From Elusimicrobiota bacterium (GTDB lineage Bacteria; Elusimicrobiota; Elusimicrobia; Elusimicrobiales; UBA9959): 32,904 nucleotides of DNA. The position numbers were made by a program, and so were the translations under genes. The notes beneath the pieces were generated by a model that saw only the letters and a list, made by a program, of their open reading frames with translations, was not told the DNA's origin and searched no databases. Below are positions 1 through 8,069 of the stretch, one piece after another (positions within the stretch are counted from its first letter, which is position 1; each line of letters opens with the position of its first letter). The stretch covers positions 1-32,904 of the forward strand of contig JACQYT010000028.1 in NCBI GenBank assembly GCA_016208085.1, given 5' to 3'.

Positions 1-50
1 GACCCCATCGTTCCCGCGCCTAATACGCCGATTTTTCTGATCTGTTTCAT
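1..50 (-). CDS. 3-hydroxyacyl-CoA dehydrogenase, N-terminus only (runs off the left edge)
   Basis: Only the first 16 codons are in the window, reading MKQIRKIGVLGAGTMG. The GxGxxG dinucleotide-binding turn in the form KIGVLGAGTMG is the usual N-terminus of 3-hydroxybutyryl/3-hydroxyacyl-CoA dehydrogenases, which oxidise the L-3-hydroxyacyl-CoA to 3-ketoacyl-CoA with NAD. A GGAG ribosome site lies 7 bases before the ATG. It is the last visible gene of the minus-strand acyl-CoA operon, which fits the assignment. Other Rossmann dehydrogenases could share this short stretch. Confidence 0.7.
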   Translation of the reverse strand, partial: MKQIRKIGVLGAGTMG

Positions 51-100
51 TGTGCACTCCAAGCTGAATTATTCCTTTTTGCGAACCGGCTTTTGCTGAA

Positions 101-170
101 GGGGGGTAGAAGTCGGATAAATCCGACCGCTACACCCTCTACCCTCTACCCTACACCCTCTACCCTACCG
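101..170. repeat. Heptad G-tract repeat element A with central palindrome
   Basis: On the minus strand this reads as heptads of the form GGGTAGA or GGGTGTA: five GGG tracts each separated by four bases (complement of 133-167), a canonical G-quadruplex pattern. Next comes the perfect 7+2+7 palindrome GTCGGATAAATCCGAC (112-127), then a short complementary arm (101-111). The TAG stop of the upstream ligase gene lies inside the repeat end (CGGTAGGGTAGAG on the minus strand). Related elements are at 5182, 6445 and 27379. Confidence 0.8.
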
Positions 171-1649
171 TGGCCTCTTATCCACTATTTTTTTCGCTTT
201 TACCGCCGATTCTATCTCTATTTTCTCGGAAATTTCCTGGTGAGAAACATAGCGGATCCTGTTGAAAGAGACCTCGGCGCGGCAAAGAACCTCCGCGTTC
301 AGGAGGCGGGAGAACTCGTCCTTGTCCACGTTCGGCGAAAGACAGATATTCAGCGCCAGTTCGTCCACCTCGTAAGGGTCGTCGTTCTTTTTGACTATCT
401 CTATCTGCCATTCGTTTATTTCAGGCTTATCGTCAAGCAGACGCTCCAGGTCGTTAAGGTTTACGAGGGAGCCTTTTATTTTGGAGAGCTGGACGTTTTT
501 TATATTTGAGGCGCGCACTATGTCGCTGGAAATCCTGGGGACGGTCATGCCGCAATGCGGGCAGGGGGAATAGGTTATCCCGCCTTTTACCATGTCTCCG
601 GTGCGGTAGCGCAGAACGCAGGTTCCCCTGGCGTCTATCGCGGTGTAGACTAACTCTCCGTCCTCTCCTTCGCCCTTTACTTCCCCCGTGACCGGGTCTA
701 TCACTTCAAATATCTCTTTGTCGGGATAGGTATGGTAGCCGCTTGAGATTTCAATGTCTGTTGGGCACTCCCCCCAGGCGCAGCGCGCCTCGGTGAAACC
801 GTAGGTCCCGAAGACCCGTATGTCCGAAGCTCCCATTTCCTTGAGCAGCCCCGCGATTTTAAGTTTGAAGCCGGTGGGGACGGGGCTCGCGCCCAGTATT
901 ATCCGGTTCAGGAAGCTCATGTCGAGTTTTTCCGAGCGCGCCGTTTTCAGTATGTGGTAAACGTAACTCGGCACGCCTATCAGAAACTGCGGTCTCACCT
1001 TGAGGATGGCGCGGATGTTGCCTTCCGTCCCCATGGTCTTGCCTCCGCCGGTGCTGAGCACGAAGACCTCGGCCGCGAGCCCGCCTAAAACCGCCAGCCA
1101 GAAGGCCAGGTGCGGGGCGTAAGGGAACACGTTGACCAGCCTTTCGTTCTTTATCCCTATCGTGGCTATCATCCTTTTGCCGTATTCTTTAAGATTCTCT
1201 ATGTCGTAAGCCGTGTAGAGAAACGGCATCGGGGTGTCGGTGGTTCCGGCGGTGGAGGTAAGGAAAATGGGCTTGTATTCTTTCTCAAGCCCGGCTTTAA
1301 AGCCGGCCTCTCCTTTCAGCGCCCGCGACAACATAAATTTTACAAGCTCCGTTTTCGGAAGATATTTTTTAATGGTATCTTTGTCCGGCTGGAGGCAGAA
1401 AACAAGGTTTCCTTTAGCCGGGTCTTTTTCAATGACGTCGCGGAAGTCTTTTTTTGAGGTGAAGGGTATGCGGCGCAGGTCTTCGATCGTCCTTATGTCG
1501 CGGGGATTTATCTTGTTGTCGTCAAAAAGCCGGCGGTAATAGGGGCTGAAAGGGTACAATTGCCGCGTGATGAAATGACGCAGCTTTTTATTCTGCAGGT
1601 ATTTTAGTTCTTCCCACGGCCGAAATAGTATGTTATTTGCGCTTTTCAT
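165..1649 (-). CDS. Phenylacetate-CoA ligase-like adenylate-forming enzyme (PaaK family)
   Basis: About 494 aa from the chosen ATG. Members of this family activate a carboxylic acid as acyl-AMP and pass it to CoA; the true substrate cannot be read here. Visible marks are the phosphate-binding loop STAGTTDTPMPF, the central FGTYGFTEARCAWGECP stretch, the adenylate/hinge motif YRTGDM, and a small CPHCG cysteine cluster near the YRTGDM motif. A longer frame starts at 1721, but its extra 24 residues (PHWPDHRRGR...) come from a hairpin-bearing repeat-like sequence, so ATG 1649 is preferred although no good ribosome site precedes it. It lies downstream of the restriction-modification pair and upstream of the hydroxyacyl-CoA dehydrogenase. 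Its TAG stop is supplied by heptad element A. Confidence 0.82.
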   Translation of the reverse strand: MKSANNILFRPWEELKYLQNKKLRHFITRQLYPFSPYYRRLFDDNKINPRDIRTIEDLRRIPFTSKKDFRDVIEKDPAKGNLVFCLQPDKDTIKKYLPKTELVKFMLSRALKGEAGFKAGLEKEYKPIFLTSTAGTTDTPMPFLYTAYDIENLKEYGKRMIATIGIKNERLVNVFPYAPHLAFWLAVLGGLAAEVFVLSTGGGKTMGTEGNIRAILKVRPQFLIGVPSYVYHILKTARSEKLDMSFLNRIILGASPVPTGFKLKIAGLLKEMGASDIRVFGTYGFTEARCAWGECPTDIEISSGYHTYPDKEIFEVIDPVTGEVKGEGEDGELVYTAIDARGTCVLRYRTGDMVKGGITYSPCPHCGMTVPRISSDIVRASNIKNVQLSKIKGSLVNLNDLERLLDDKPEINEWQIEIVKKNDDPYEVDELALNICLSPNVDKDEFSRLLNAEVLCRAEVSFNRIRYVSHQEISEKIEIESAVKAKKIVDKRPR

Positions 1650-1757
1650 AAAAAAGGGGACAGGCTGCTTTATTAATGAGCTCCAGATTCTGCCCCGACG
1701 ATGGTCGGGCCAATGCGGCAAAACGCTCTGGAAAATCCAACATAAATTTCTGACGAC
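1650..1757. other. Gap between methyltransferase and ligase with a hairpin and a REP-like block
   Basis: The 108 bases hold CCCGAC-GATG-GTCGGG (6-bp stem, about 1696-1711) and a GGGGACAGGCTGC stretch next to an A-run. A similar GGGGACAGAAT lies just before the DUF4160 gene at 23671. I recall such blocks flanking REP-associated transposons, but nothing here proves it. No gene is visible. Confidence 0.35.
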
Positions 1758-2699
1758 TTAGAAGTTGCCATGCTCTTCGCGCATAGCTGCTGCCTCGAAC
1801 ATGTCCGGAGCAAGACGTTCCTTCGCTACCTTGACCGCCTCATAATCAATTTCGAATCCCATGTATTCTCTGCCGGCCGATTTCGCCGCAACGAGGGTGG
1901 AACCGCTGCCGCAGAACGGGTCGAGGACAATCTGCCCCGGTAAGGTCGTCAACTCAATCAGCGCTCGAAGTAACCTGACCGGCTTCTGCGCGACATGGCG
2001 CCCCCCCTCGCTCTTCGCAAAGCCGGACCTTAGTACGTTATCCGGTACTTGCTCGTAACGCACGAATGCCGGCTCGTTGAAGGCGCCAACGCCGTGGGCC
2101 AACACATTATCCGCTATCGTTGTTCCGATCATATACGGCTTTACAAACCATAAGATCGGTTCGAACTTCGGGCGGAGGTTGCCAACCCTCCAACCCTCCC
2201 ATTGCTTTGCGCTTGCTTCATCGCCACGCCTTTGAAACACGATGCTAACCCGCTGTGCCCGATGGGGAGCGGATTCCCGCAGCCACGCTAACGAGTCCTT
2301 GAAGGTAAACCCAGCGTCCTCAAATGCGACAACGCAACGATGAGCGAGGCGGCGGCCCGCAAAGACCAACGCCGAACCACCGGGTTTGAGAATCCGCAGC
2401 CATTCTCCGGCGAAAGACTCGCACCAGCGTTGATACTCAACCGGTATTTGCCGATCGGCTTCGGACCAGCCATTGAGAGGCTTGCCTCTGCGCCGGAACA
2501 CGGCGCCCGCCCTAATTTGTGCCGGACTTGTACCGAGAAGCGCCGAATTCGTGTTATTATGAAGAACGTCCCACTCCTCAGCGCCAATGCCGTAAGGGAT
2601 GTCGCTCAGGATGAGATGAATGCTAAACGCCTCCATGTCCCGGACGGCAGCAATGCCGTCGGCAGCCGCGACTGAATTCGGTCTGTACTTTAGTGTCAT
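1758..2699 (-). CDS. HindIII-type site-specific DNA adenine methyltransferase
   Basis: 313 aa from ATG 2699, which has GGAG 9 bases upstream; a TTG at 2714 would add five residues and overlap the endonuclease. It is a beta-class amino methyltransferase: the catalytic motif comes first (SDIPYG, residues 32-37, a variant of DPPY) and the SAM-binding motif DPFCGSGST near the C-terminus. The stretches SALLGTSPAQ, GKPLNGWSEADR and NLRPKFEPILWF agree with what I remember of M.HindIII, which methylates adenine in AAGCTT. It follows the endonuclease after a 4-base gap, so the two form one transcription unit. Specificity for AAGCTT is inferred from the partner and from sequence memory. Confidence 0.88.
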   Translation of the reverse strand: MTLKYRPNSVAAADGIAAVRDMEAFSIHLILSDIPYGIGAEEWDVLHNNTNSALLGTSPAQIRAGAVFRRRGKPLNGWSEADRQIPVEYQRWCESFAGEWLRILKPGGSALVFAGRRLAHRCVVAFEDAGFTFKDSLAWLRESAPHRAQRVSIVFQRRGDEASAKQWEGWRVGNLRPKFEPILWFVKPYMIGTTIADNVLAHGVGAFNEPAFVRYEQVPDNVLRSGFAKSEGGRHVAQKPVRLLRALIELTTLPGQIVLDPFCGSGSTLVAAKSAGREYMGFEIDYEAVKVAKERLAPDMFEAAAMREEHGNF

Positions 2700-2703
2700 A
2701 AAA

Positions 2704-3603
2704 TCAGTCTCCAAGCAGGTTGCCGTGTTCTATGCGCTCAACCTGCGCAATGCGCGAATCAAGCCCTGTAGCGCGGATCAGTTCCTCTAGCGCCTGCTTG
2801 TGAGAAAGCCCGAGCAGGCGGTTGCGTTCTGATCGCAGGTATGTCAACGCTTCGTCCTTTGCTGCGCCCAAGGCTGTGAGCGAAGCCGTCTTCTCGGCCG
2901 TCCAAAGATCAACGTCGCCTTTCAAGGCGGCCACAAGCGCCCTGTTGATTCCAAGCCAATAGTCGGCCGCATTCTTGCTCGGGTGCAGCAGAGAGACGCT
3001 CTTCAGCACGCTGCCCAAACCCTTCCTGGCCGTCGCTGCTCCCCGACGCCTGGCCAGGCCCACCAAAGCAGCCAAATGGGAGTAACTGAGAATGCAGACA
3101 TTGCGGGCGATGGCCTGCTGATAAATCTGGCTTGTACGATTCGGAAGTTGATAGATCGGACAGACTACAACAGCGTAGTCAAGGTCGCTGCGCCAGCCGT
3201 CCATAGCTTGAACCTTGAAATCCTTCTGGTTCTTCGCAGTGCGACTGAGGCGAAAGGCTTTGGCATCTGCCACGAGCGAGTATCCACCGCCGCGTGCCTG
3301 AACATCGGCGGCATCTGAGCGGGCGGTGATTACGGCGCTCTTGAGACCAATTGCCGTCAGCGATTCGGAAATGACGGCATCGGTGTACTTTGAATACAGC
3401 TTCTCCTCCGAGGAGTCGTGCCCGTAGTGTTCGGGCACTACACCGCACAATCTCAGATGATCAAGCAATGCCTTGGTCCTATCCCTACCGATCTCGGCGC
3501 GAAGCTCCGCGTTCATCTTGGTGAAATCATCGCCGAACGAGCCGCTCAGTTTTGCCAGTTCGGAGATCCAGTACTTGCGACGTTTCCTTGCTTCAGGTGT
3601 CAT
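2704..3603 (-). CDS. HindIII-like type II restriction endonuclease
   Basis: 299 aa from ATG 3603; HindIII is about 300 aa. The block LVADAKAFRLSRTAKNQKDF is almost letter-for-letter the active-site region of HindIII as I remember it, with the DxK pair (D113 and K115 in this numbering) and an upstream acidic residue in ARSDAADV. Further matches are EEKLYSK, DYAVVV and YQQAIARNV. It probably cuts AAGCTT. A TTG at 3639 would add 12 residues and overlap the dehydrogenase stop; neither start has a good ribosome site. At least 14 AAGCTT sites occur in this window, so protection must come from the adjacent methyltransferase. It lies inside the acyl-CoA operon, which suggests insertion by transfer. 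Confidence 0.88.
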   Translation of the reverse strand: MTPEARKRRKYWISELAKLSGSFGDDFTKMNAELRAEIGRDRTKALLDHLRLCGVVPEHYGHDSSEEKLYSKYTDAVISESLTAIGLKSAVITARSDAADVQARGGGYSLVADAKAFRLSRTAKNQKDFKVQAMDGWRSDLDYAVVVCPIYQLPNRTSQIYQQAIARNVCILSYSHLAALVGLARRRGAATARKGLGSVLKSVSLLHPSKNAADYWLGINRALVAALKGDVDLWTAEKTASLTALGAAKDEALTYLRSERNRLLGLSHKQALEELIRATGLDSRIAQVERIEHGNLLGD

Positions 3604-3628
3604 AAAGGGGAAAGGGAGGGGATTTGCA

Positions 3629-4768
3629 TCAGCAGCCAATATGGCGCGCTATGACAAGTCTCTGGATTTCAGAGGTGCCCTCGCCTATCTGCAAAAGCCG
3701 CTGGTCCCGGTAGAATCTTTCAACGTCAAAATCTTTCATCAGGCCGTAGCCTCCGTGAATCTGGACGGCCTCGTCGGCGACTTCCTTTGCGACTTCCGAG
3801 CAATACAGTTTTGCCATCGCGGCTTCTTTGCCGAAAGGCAAGGTATTGTCCCTTAACCAGCAGGCTTTGTAAAGCAGGTTTCTCGCGGCTTCTATTTTTG
3901 TGGCCATGTCCGCCAGTTTAAACGCGATCACCTGAAATCTGGAAATCATCTGTCCGAACTGCTTTCTTTCCTTGGAATATTTCAGCGCGGCTTCAAAAGC
4001 GCCCTGGGCAAGCCCGAGTCCCATCGCTCCTATGGCCAGCCTTCCGCTGTCCAGAGTGTTCAGCATGATTTTTGCGCCGTCTCCGCGGCTGCCGAGAAGA
4101 TTTTTTTCAGGCACGGCGCAATTGTCAAAATACAATTCCGAAGTGTTGGAGGCTCTCCACATCATTTTCCCATGCATTGTTTTTGCCCGAAAACCGGGCG
4201 TGCCGGATTCCACAATAATCGTTGAATACTCTTTTTTATCCCCTTTTTTGCCTGTTACGGCCTTGACGGTCGCTCCTGCCGTTATTTCGGAGGAACCGTT
4301 TGTGATGAATATTTTTGAGCCGTTAACGACCCAATTGCTGTCTTTTAATTCCGCCGTTGTTTTCGTGGCCTGGGAATCGGAGCCCGCTTCGGACTCGGTC
4401 AGGCCGAACGCCCACAAAGCAGTTCCCGTGCAGAGTTTCGGCAGATATTTTTTCTTCTGTTCTTCATTGCCGAAATAATAAATAGGGCCGACTCCCAGAG
4501 AATTATGGGCGGCCACCGTCGCCGCCTGGGAGCCGTCTACCCTGGCCAGTTCCTCAACCGCGATAATATACGACAGGTAGTCGGCGCCCTGCCCTCCGTA
4601 TTCTTCCGAAACCGTCATGCCCATCAGGCCTATTTTGCCCATCTTCTTTGTAAGCTCAATAGAAAATTCCTCCTTTTCGTCAAGCTCTTTCGCCAAGGGC
4701 TTTATCTCGCTCTGGGCAAAATCCCTTACGGTGGTTCTTATAAGAGTATGTTCTTCGGTCAGATACAT
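3629..4768 (-). CDS. Short-chain type acyl-CoA dehydrogenase
   Basis: 379 aa, full length for the family. The flavoenzyme makes the trans-2-enoyl-CoA and hands electrons to ETF. Signatures are FGLTESEAGSDSQATKTTA (FAD/substrate binding), QIHGGYGLMKDFDVERFYRD, and IGEGTSEIQRLVIARHIG near the end. E363 in IGEGTSEIQ is the catalytic base position of short- and medium-chain enzymes; isovaleryl-CoA dehydrogenases have alanine there, so despite the HMG-CoA context this is more like a butyryl/2-methyl-branched enzyme. A strong GAGGTGATC ribosome site precedes ATG 4768. It is 13 bases downstream of the DUF35 gene, so co-transcribed. Confidence 0.93.
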   Translation of the reverse strand: MYLTEEHTLIRTTVRDFAQSEIKPLAKELDEKEEFSIELTKKMGKIGLMGMTVSEEYGGQGADYLSYIIAVEELARVDGSQAATVAAHNSLGVGPIYYFGNEEQKKKYLPKLCTGTALWAFGLTESEAGSDSQATKTTAELKDSNWVVNGSKIFITNGSSEITAGATVKAVTGKKGDKKEYSTIIVESGTPGFRAKTMHGKMMWRASNTSELYFDNCAVPEKNLLGSRGDGAKIMLNTLDSGRLAIGAMGLGLAQGAFEAALKYSKERKQFGQMISRFQVIAFKLADMATKIEAARNLLYKACWLRDNTLPFGKEAAMAKLYCSEVAKEVADEAVQIHGGYGLMKDFDVERFYRDQRLLQIGEGTSEIQRLVIARHIGC

Positions 4769-4781
4769 GTGATCACCTCAA

Positions 4782-5168
4782 CTACACTAGTACGCCTTTG
4801 TAGCCGTAACAGAGGACGCCGGTTTTTCCCACTTCGTTTATTTTTCTGAACTCAACCCTTACCCCGGCGCCGATCCTGACCGCTTCCGGGTCGCAGTCGG
4901 TTATCTGCATGGTCAGCTTAGTGTCGCCAAGCTCGACAACAGCCAGCACATAAGGAACCTGCTCGGTAAAGCCGCTGGGCGCCACCCTTATGACCGTATA
5001 AGTGTGTATTTTCCCCGTGTCCGGCAGTCTGATTTTCTCAAAGGCCTCCGATTTGCAGGAATCGCAGATCAGACGCGGGGGCATAAACACCTTGCCGCAT
5101 TTCTTGCACTTGCCGGCCTCCAGCCTGTATCTCTGCGGGATCTCCCGATGGTATTTTTGCGGCTGCAT
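4782..5168 (-). CDS. DUF35 Zn-ribbon/OB-fold protein, thiolase partner
   Basis: 128 aa with an N-terminal rubredoxin-like zinc ribbon (C21-x2-C24 ... C35-x2-C38, KCKKCGKVFMPPRLICDSCK) followed by an OB-fold with HTYTVIRVAPSGF and PYVLAVVEL. In archaea such a protein bridges acetoacetyl-CoA thiolase and HMG-CoA synthase in one complex that shares a CoA site. Here the three genes are consecutive in the order synthase, thiolase, DUF35, which supports the same role. GGAG precedes the ATG. Repeat element B separates it from the thiolase gene. Confidence 0.9.
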   Translation of the reverse strand: MQPQKYHREIPQRYRLEAGKCKKCGKVFMPPRLICDSCKSEAFEKIRLPDTGKIHTYTVIRVAPSGFTEQVPYVLAVVELGDTKLTMQITDCDPEAVRIGAGVRVEFRKINEVGKTGVLCYGYKGVLV

Positions 5169-5181
5169 AATTGTTTTCTCC

Positions 5182-5278
5182 TGGAAAGTCTAGAGTCTAG
5201 AGTTGAGAGTGTAGAGATTATAAGGAAAGTCCTTATTTACTTTCCACTTTAGACTTTAGACTCTACACTCTAAACTAG
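5182..5278. repeat. Heptad repeat element B with ATAAGGA/TCCTTAT palindrome
   Basis: The core palindrome ATAAGGA-AAG-TCCTTAT is at 5220-5236. It is flanked by period-7 arms (TCTAGAG/GAGTGTA on one side, ACTTTAG/ACTCTAC on the other). GAGTGTAGAG (5207-5216) pairs perfectly with CTCTACACTC (5261-5270). The thiolase TAG stop (5275-5277) is at the repeat edge. The core is the same as in element C, but the arm heptads differ (GAG-TCTA instead of GGG-TAGA). Confidence 0.75.
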
Positions 5279-6432
5279 TCTGCTCCCAGTATCGTGACTA
5301 CCGAACTTCCGCCGGTTCCGCCCATATTCTGGGCAAGCCCGATTTTGGCATTTTTGACCTGCCTGGCGCCCGCCTGGTTCCTGAGCTGCTCCGTAAGCTC
5401 AACCAACTGGGCCACGCCGGTGGCGCCGACCGGATGCCCTTTGGATTTCAGCCCTCCGCTCACGTTAATGGGTATCTTACCGCCGAAAGAAGTGGCCTTG
5501 CTTTCAACCAGCTTCCCCCCCTCTCCGGGATGCGCGAAACCCAGCGCCTCCGTCACCATTATTTCGGCTATTGTGAAACAGTCGTGAACCTCCGCCAGGT
5601 CTATATCCGACGGTTTCACTCCCGCGGCCTTATACGCCCTGGCCCCCGCTTCTCTGACGGCGCGAAGCGTTGTCAGGCTTTCCCTTGAGTGCAGGGCTAT
5701 GGTGTCGGTCGCATGGCCTATGCCCAGGACCTTTACCTCGGGGTTTTTGGAAAGCTTTTTTGCAAGCTCCAGCGGGCAAAGAATAAGCGCCGCCGAACCG
5801 TCGGTGATAGGCGAGCAATCCAGTATGCGCAGCGGGTCGGCGACCATGACCGACTCTTCAACTTCCTGCGGCGTGACCCTGGCGCGGAACTGCGCGTTGG
5901 GATTCTTCAGGCCGTGGTCGTGATTCTTCGCCGCGACCAGGGAAAGCTGCCGCCTTGTGGTCCCGTATTCGTGCATATGCCTCGCCGCCATCATTGCGTA
6001 GAGGCCGGGGAACGTCGCTCCGTTATAGCACTCATATTCCTGGTCCGCGGCGGTGCCCAGGGCATAGGTGGCTTCATTGCCGCCGACATCGGTCATTTTC
6101 TCCGCGCCCACAACCAGCACGATCTCGGCCATGCCGGCCGCCACTTCTGCGAAACCCGCCTTAAACGCAAGCCCCCCGGAAGCGCACGCGGATTCCACAC
6201 GCGTCACCGGAACAGGGCAAAGCCCGAGATAATCCGCCAGCACGGACGCTAGATGTTCCTGGCCGGTAAAAAGCCCGCTTGACATGCAGCCGACAAAAAC
6301 GGAATCAACCCTGTCCACTTTGGCGTCGGTGACGGCTTTCAGGGCGGATTCTACGGCGATATCCCTGAGCGACTTTCCCCACAGCTCTCCCCATTTGTTT
6401 ATCCCCGCTCCGATAATAGCGACATCTCTCAT
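5275..6432 (-). CDS. Acetoacetyl-CoA thiolase, archaeal/SCP2 type
   Basis: 385 aa. It should condense two acetyl-CoA to acetoacetyl-CoA, or run in reverse. The nucleophile is C83 in [12 protein letters not shown]; histidines are in [10 protein letters not shown] and in [10 protein letters not shown]. The usual bacterial C-terminal CxG is replaced by NMGGTGGSS, as in SCP2-like and archaeal thiolases that work with a DUF35 partner. A strong AGGAGGTGCGC ribosome site precedes the ATG. The neighbours (HMG-CoA synthase upstream, DUF35 downstream) match the archaeal mevalonate entry complex. Element C lies just upstream and element B at its stop codon. Confidence 0.92.
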   Translation of the reverse strand: MRDVAIIGAGINKWGELWGKSLRDIAVESALKAVTDAKVDRVDSVFVGCMSSGLFTGQEHLASVLADYLGLCPVPVTRVESACASGGLAFKAGFAEVAAGMAEIVLVVGAEKMTDVGGNEATYALGTAADQEYECYNGATFPGLYAMMAARHMHEYGTTRRQLSLVAAKNHDHGLKNPNAQFRARVTPQEVEESVMVADPLRILDCSPITDGSAALILCPLELAKKLSKNPEVKVLGIGHATDTIALHSRESLTTLRAVREAGARAYKAAGVKPSDIDLAEVHDCFTIAEIMVTEALGFAHPGEGGKLVESKATSFGGKIPINVSGGLKSKGHPVGATGVAQLVELTEQLRNQAGARQVKNAKIGLAQNMGGTGGSSVVTILGAD

Positions 6433-6444
6433 TGCGCACCTCCT

Positions 6445-6534
6445 GGGAAAGGGTGGAGGGTAGAGGGGAGAGGGTAGAGTTATAAGGAACTCCTTATACC
6501 CTATACCCTAAACCCTCTACCCTATACCCTGCTT
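6445..6534. repeat. Heptad G-tract element C: G4-like arrays on both strands around a palindrome
   Basis: On the plus strand, 6445-6474 has five GGG tracts with 3-4 base spacers. The core is the perfect palindrome TATAAGGA-AC-TCCTTATA (6481-6498). The other arm (about 6499-6530), read on the minus strand, is GGGTATAGGGTAGAGGG followed by TTTAGGG, again a G3N4 repeat. It begins a few bases after the TAA of the HMG-CoA synthase and ends just before the ribosome site of the thiolase gene, so the G-rich strand is in the mRNA right after the stop codon. Confidence 0.82.
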
Positions 6535-7590
6535 TTATTCCTCGCTCATCCGTATTTTGCCGCGGAATTTCAGGTAACTGCCATAGTCCAGGTATTTCTT
6601 GTTATTGTCCAGCATCGCGCGGGTCTTTTTGGCGATATTCTGCACTTCCTTTATCCTTTGCTTCACGTTAAAGACAAACGCGTCGCTGCCCGCTCCCGAG
6701 CCGTAGGAGACCAGCAGTATGTTGTCTCCCGGAGCGGCCTCGTCCAGCACCGCCGTAAGCCCCAGCGGCGAGGAGCCTGAATAGGTATTGCCCAGCCTGT
6801 TCACGAGCCAGCCTGTCGTTATCTTTTCCCTATCAAAGCCCAGGAGCTTGCCCGCCCTCATCGGGAACTTGCCGTTGGGCTGATGGAATATTGCGTATTT
6901 AAAGTCAGCGGGTTTCATCCCCGCCTTCTTCATCATCTCCCTGGCCGCGCTTAAAACATGCCTAAAATACGCCGGCTCGCCGGTGAATCTGCCGCCGTGC
7001 TTTGGATAATGCATGTATTCGCGCCTCCAGAAATCCGGAGTGTCCGTCATATAGGCGCACGAATCCACCAGCTCGGCTATAATACGGCTTTCGTCGGCGC
7101 CGAATATAAAGGCCGCGGCGCCGGCGGCGGCGGAATACTCAAGGGCGTCGCTGGGCGCGCCCTGCGAGGTATCCGCCCCGACAGCCAGCGCATATTTCAT
7201 CGAGCCCGCTTTGACAAGCTGGCTTGTCACGAACATGGCCTCCGTGCCCGCCTTGCAGGCGAATTCAAAATCGGCCGTGTGGCAATCCGGCGTGGCGCCC
7301 AGCGCCTCCGCAAGAACCGTGCCGCTGGGCTTGACCGCGTATGGATGGGATTCCGAGCCGACATAGACTGCCCCGATCTCGGCCGGATCGATCCCCGCCC
7401 TTTTAACCGCCCGGCGGCCGGCCTCCACGGACATGGTTATAGTGTCCTGGTCCGGCGAAGGCACGGATTTTTCCTCCAGCATCAAGCCTTTTTTGTAGCT
7501 GGGAGCATCCGTCCCCCATACTTTCGCTATTTCCTCAACCTTGATGCGATTTCTGGGAATGTCGGCGCCGTAACCGCATATTCCGATCAT
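6535..7590 (-). CDS. Hydroxymethylglutaryl-CoA synthase, archaeal type
   Basis: 351 aa. It condenses acetyl-CoA with acetoacetyl-CoA to HMG-CoA. The N-terminus (GICGYGADIPRNRIKVEEIA) is the archaeal form. Catalytic residues visible are E80 (VGSESHPYAVKP), C112 (EFACKAGTEA) and H236 (IFHQPNGKFP), plus the late YGSGAGSDAF loop. It lacks the longer eukaryotic/MvaS C-terminus. AAGGAGG precedes ATG 7590, which overlaps the stop of the nucleotidyltransferase gene (ATGA). With the thiolase and DUF35 protein it reproduces the archaeal complex. The product could feed mevalonate or a route to isovaleryl-CoA; no HMG-CoA reductase is in the window. Confidence 0.93.
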   Translation of the reverse strand: MIGICGYGADIPRNRIKVEEIAKVWGTDAPSYKKGLMLEEKSVPSPDQDTITMSVEAGRRAVKRAGIDPAEIGAVYVGSESHPYAVKPSGTVLAEALGATPDCHTADFEFACKAGTEAMFVTSQLVKAGSMKYALAVGADTSQGAPSDALEYSAAAGAAAFIFGADESRIIAELVDSCAYMTDTPDFWRREYMHYPKHGGRFTGEPAYFRHVLSAAREMMKKAGMKPADFKYAIFHQPNGKFPMRAGKLLGFDREKITTGWLVNRLGNTYSGSSPLGLTAVLDEAAPGDNILLVSYGSGAGSDAFVFNVKQRIKEVQNIAKKTRAMLDNNKKYLDYGSYLKFRGKIRMSEE

Positions 7591-8069
7591 ATATCCCTCC
7601 TTAAAAATTTTTGGAGCATTTTCAGGTCAAGCTTGTCTTGATCTTTACGCTTCCTGCCAGTTTTCAGGCTGCACGCCCTTTTATTTTTCTTCAACTCCTC
7701 AAGCCCTATAAAATACGCGGTTTCTTTTCCATACACAGCCTTCACTATATTTTTCCAGATTTCAGCAGGGCCGGCCCCGTCTATTTTTGTTATCAGATGG
7801 ACCATTATCGGCGGCCGGCCTATCTCTATAATCTTTCCTTCGTAAGCGACATCTTTTTCGCCAAGTTCGCCTGGGCCGACGCCGAATTTTTTAAGCGCGC
7901 TAAGGGTTCTCTTGGCGTTTTCCCGCGTCGGCCTGATCAGAATATCCAGATCGCCTGTATACCTGGGGATTGTATAGTATATCACGGCAAACCCGCCGAC
8001 TATGCAATATTCAACTTTGTGTCTATTCAGACATTTTATCAGGTCTTCAAAATCCTTTTCAACTCTCAT
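7587..8069 (-). CDS. Nucleotidyltransferase (MNT/AbiEii-like)
   Basis: 160 aa. The stretch VGGFAVIYYTIPRYTGDLDI is the nucleotidyltransferase signature: a GG turn followed by the metal-binding DLD. Such stand-alone enzymes often act as the toxin or antitoxin half of small defence or addiction modules. It overlaps the preceding small gene by ATGA (8066-8069) and the HMG-CoA synthase start by ATGA (7587-7590), so three genes are translationally coupled. The last codons also form the ribosome site of the synthase. Its position at the head of a metabolic operon is odd. The target is unknown. Confidence 0.8.
   Translation of the reverse strand: MRVEKDFEDLIKCLNRHKVEYCIVGGFAVIYYTIPRYTGDLDILIRPTRENAKRTLSALKKFGVGPGELGEKDVAYEGKIIEIGRPPIMVHLITKIDGAGPAEIWKNIVKAVYGKETAYFIGLEELKKNKRACSLKTGRKRKDQDKLDLKMLQKFLRRDI

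Noticed and set aside
101..170. CRISPR-like array from the regular repeats
   Set aside because: The period is 7 bases with no spacers and no cas genes; it is a heptad minisatellite.
1650..1721. N-terminal extension of the CoA ligase
   Set aside because: The extra 24 residues derive from a hairpin and a repeat-like GGGGACAGGC block and do not resemble the family N-terminus.
3629..4768. Isovaleryl-CoA dehydrogenase for the acyl-CoA dehydrogenase
   Set aside because: The catalytic glutamate is in the short/medium-chain position (IGEGTSEIQ), where isovaleryl-CoA dehydrogenases have alanine.
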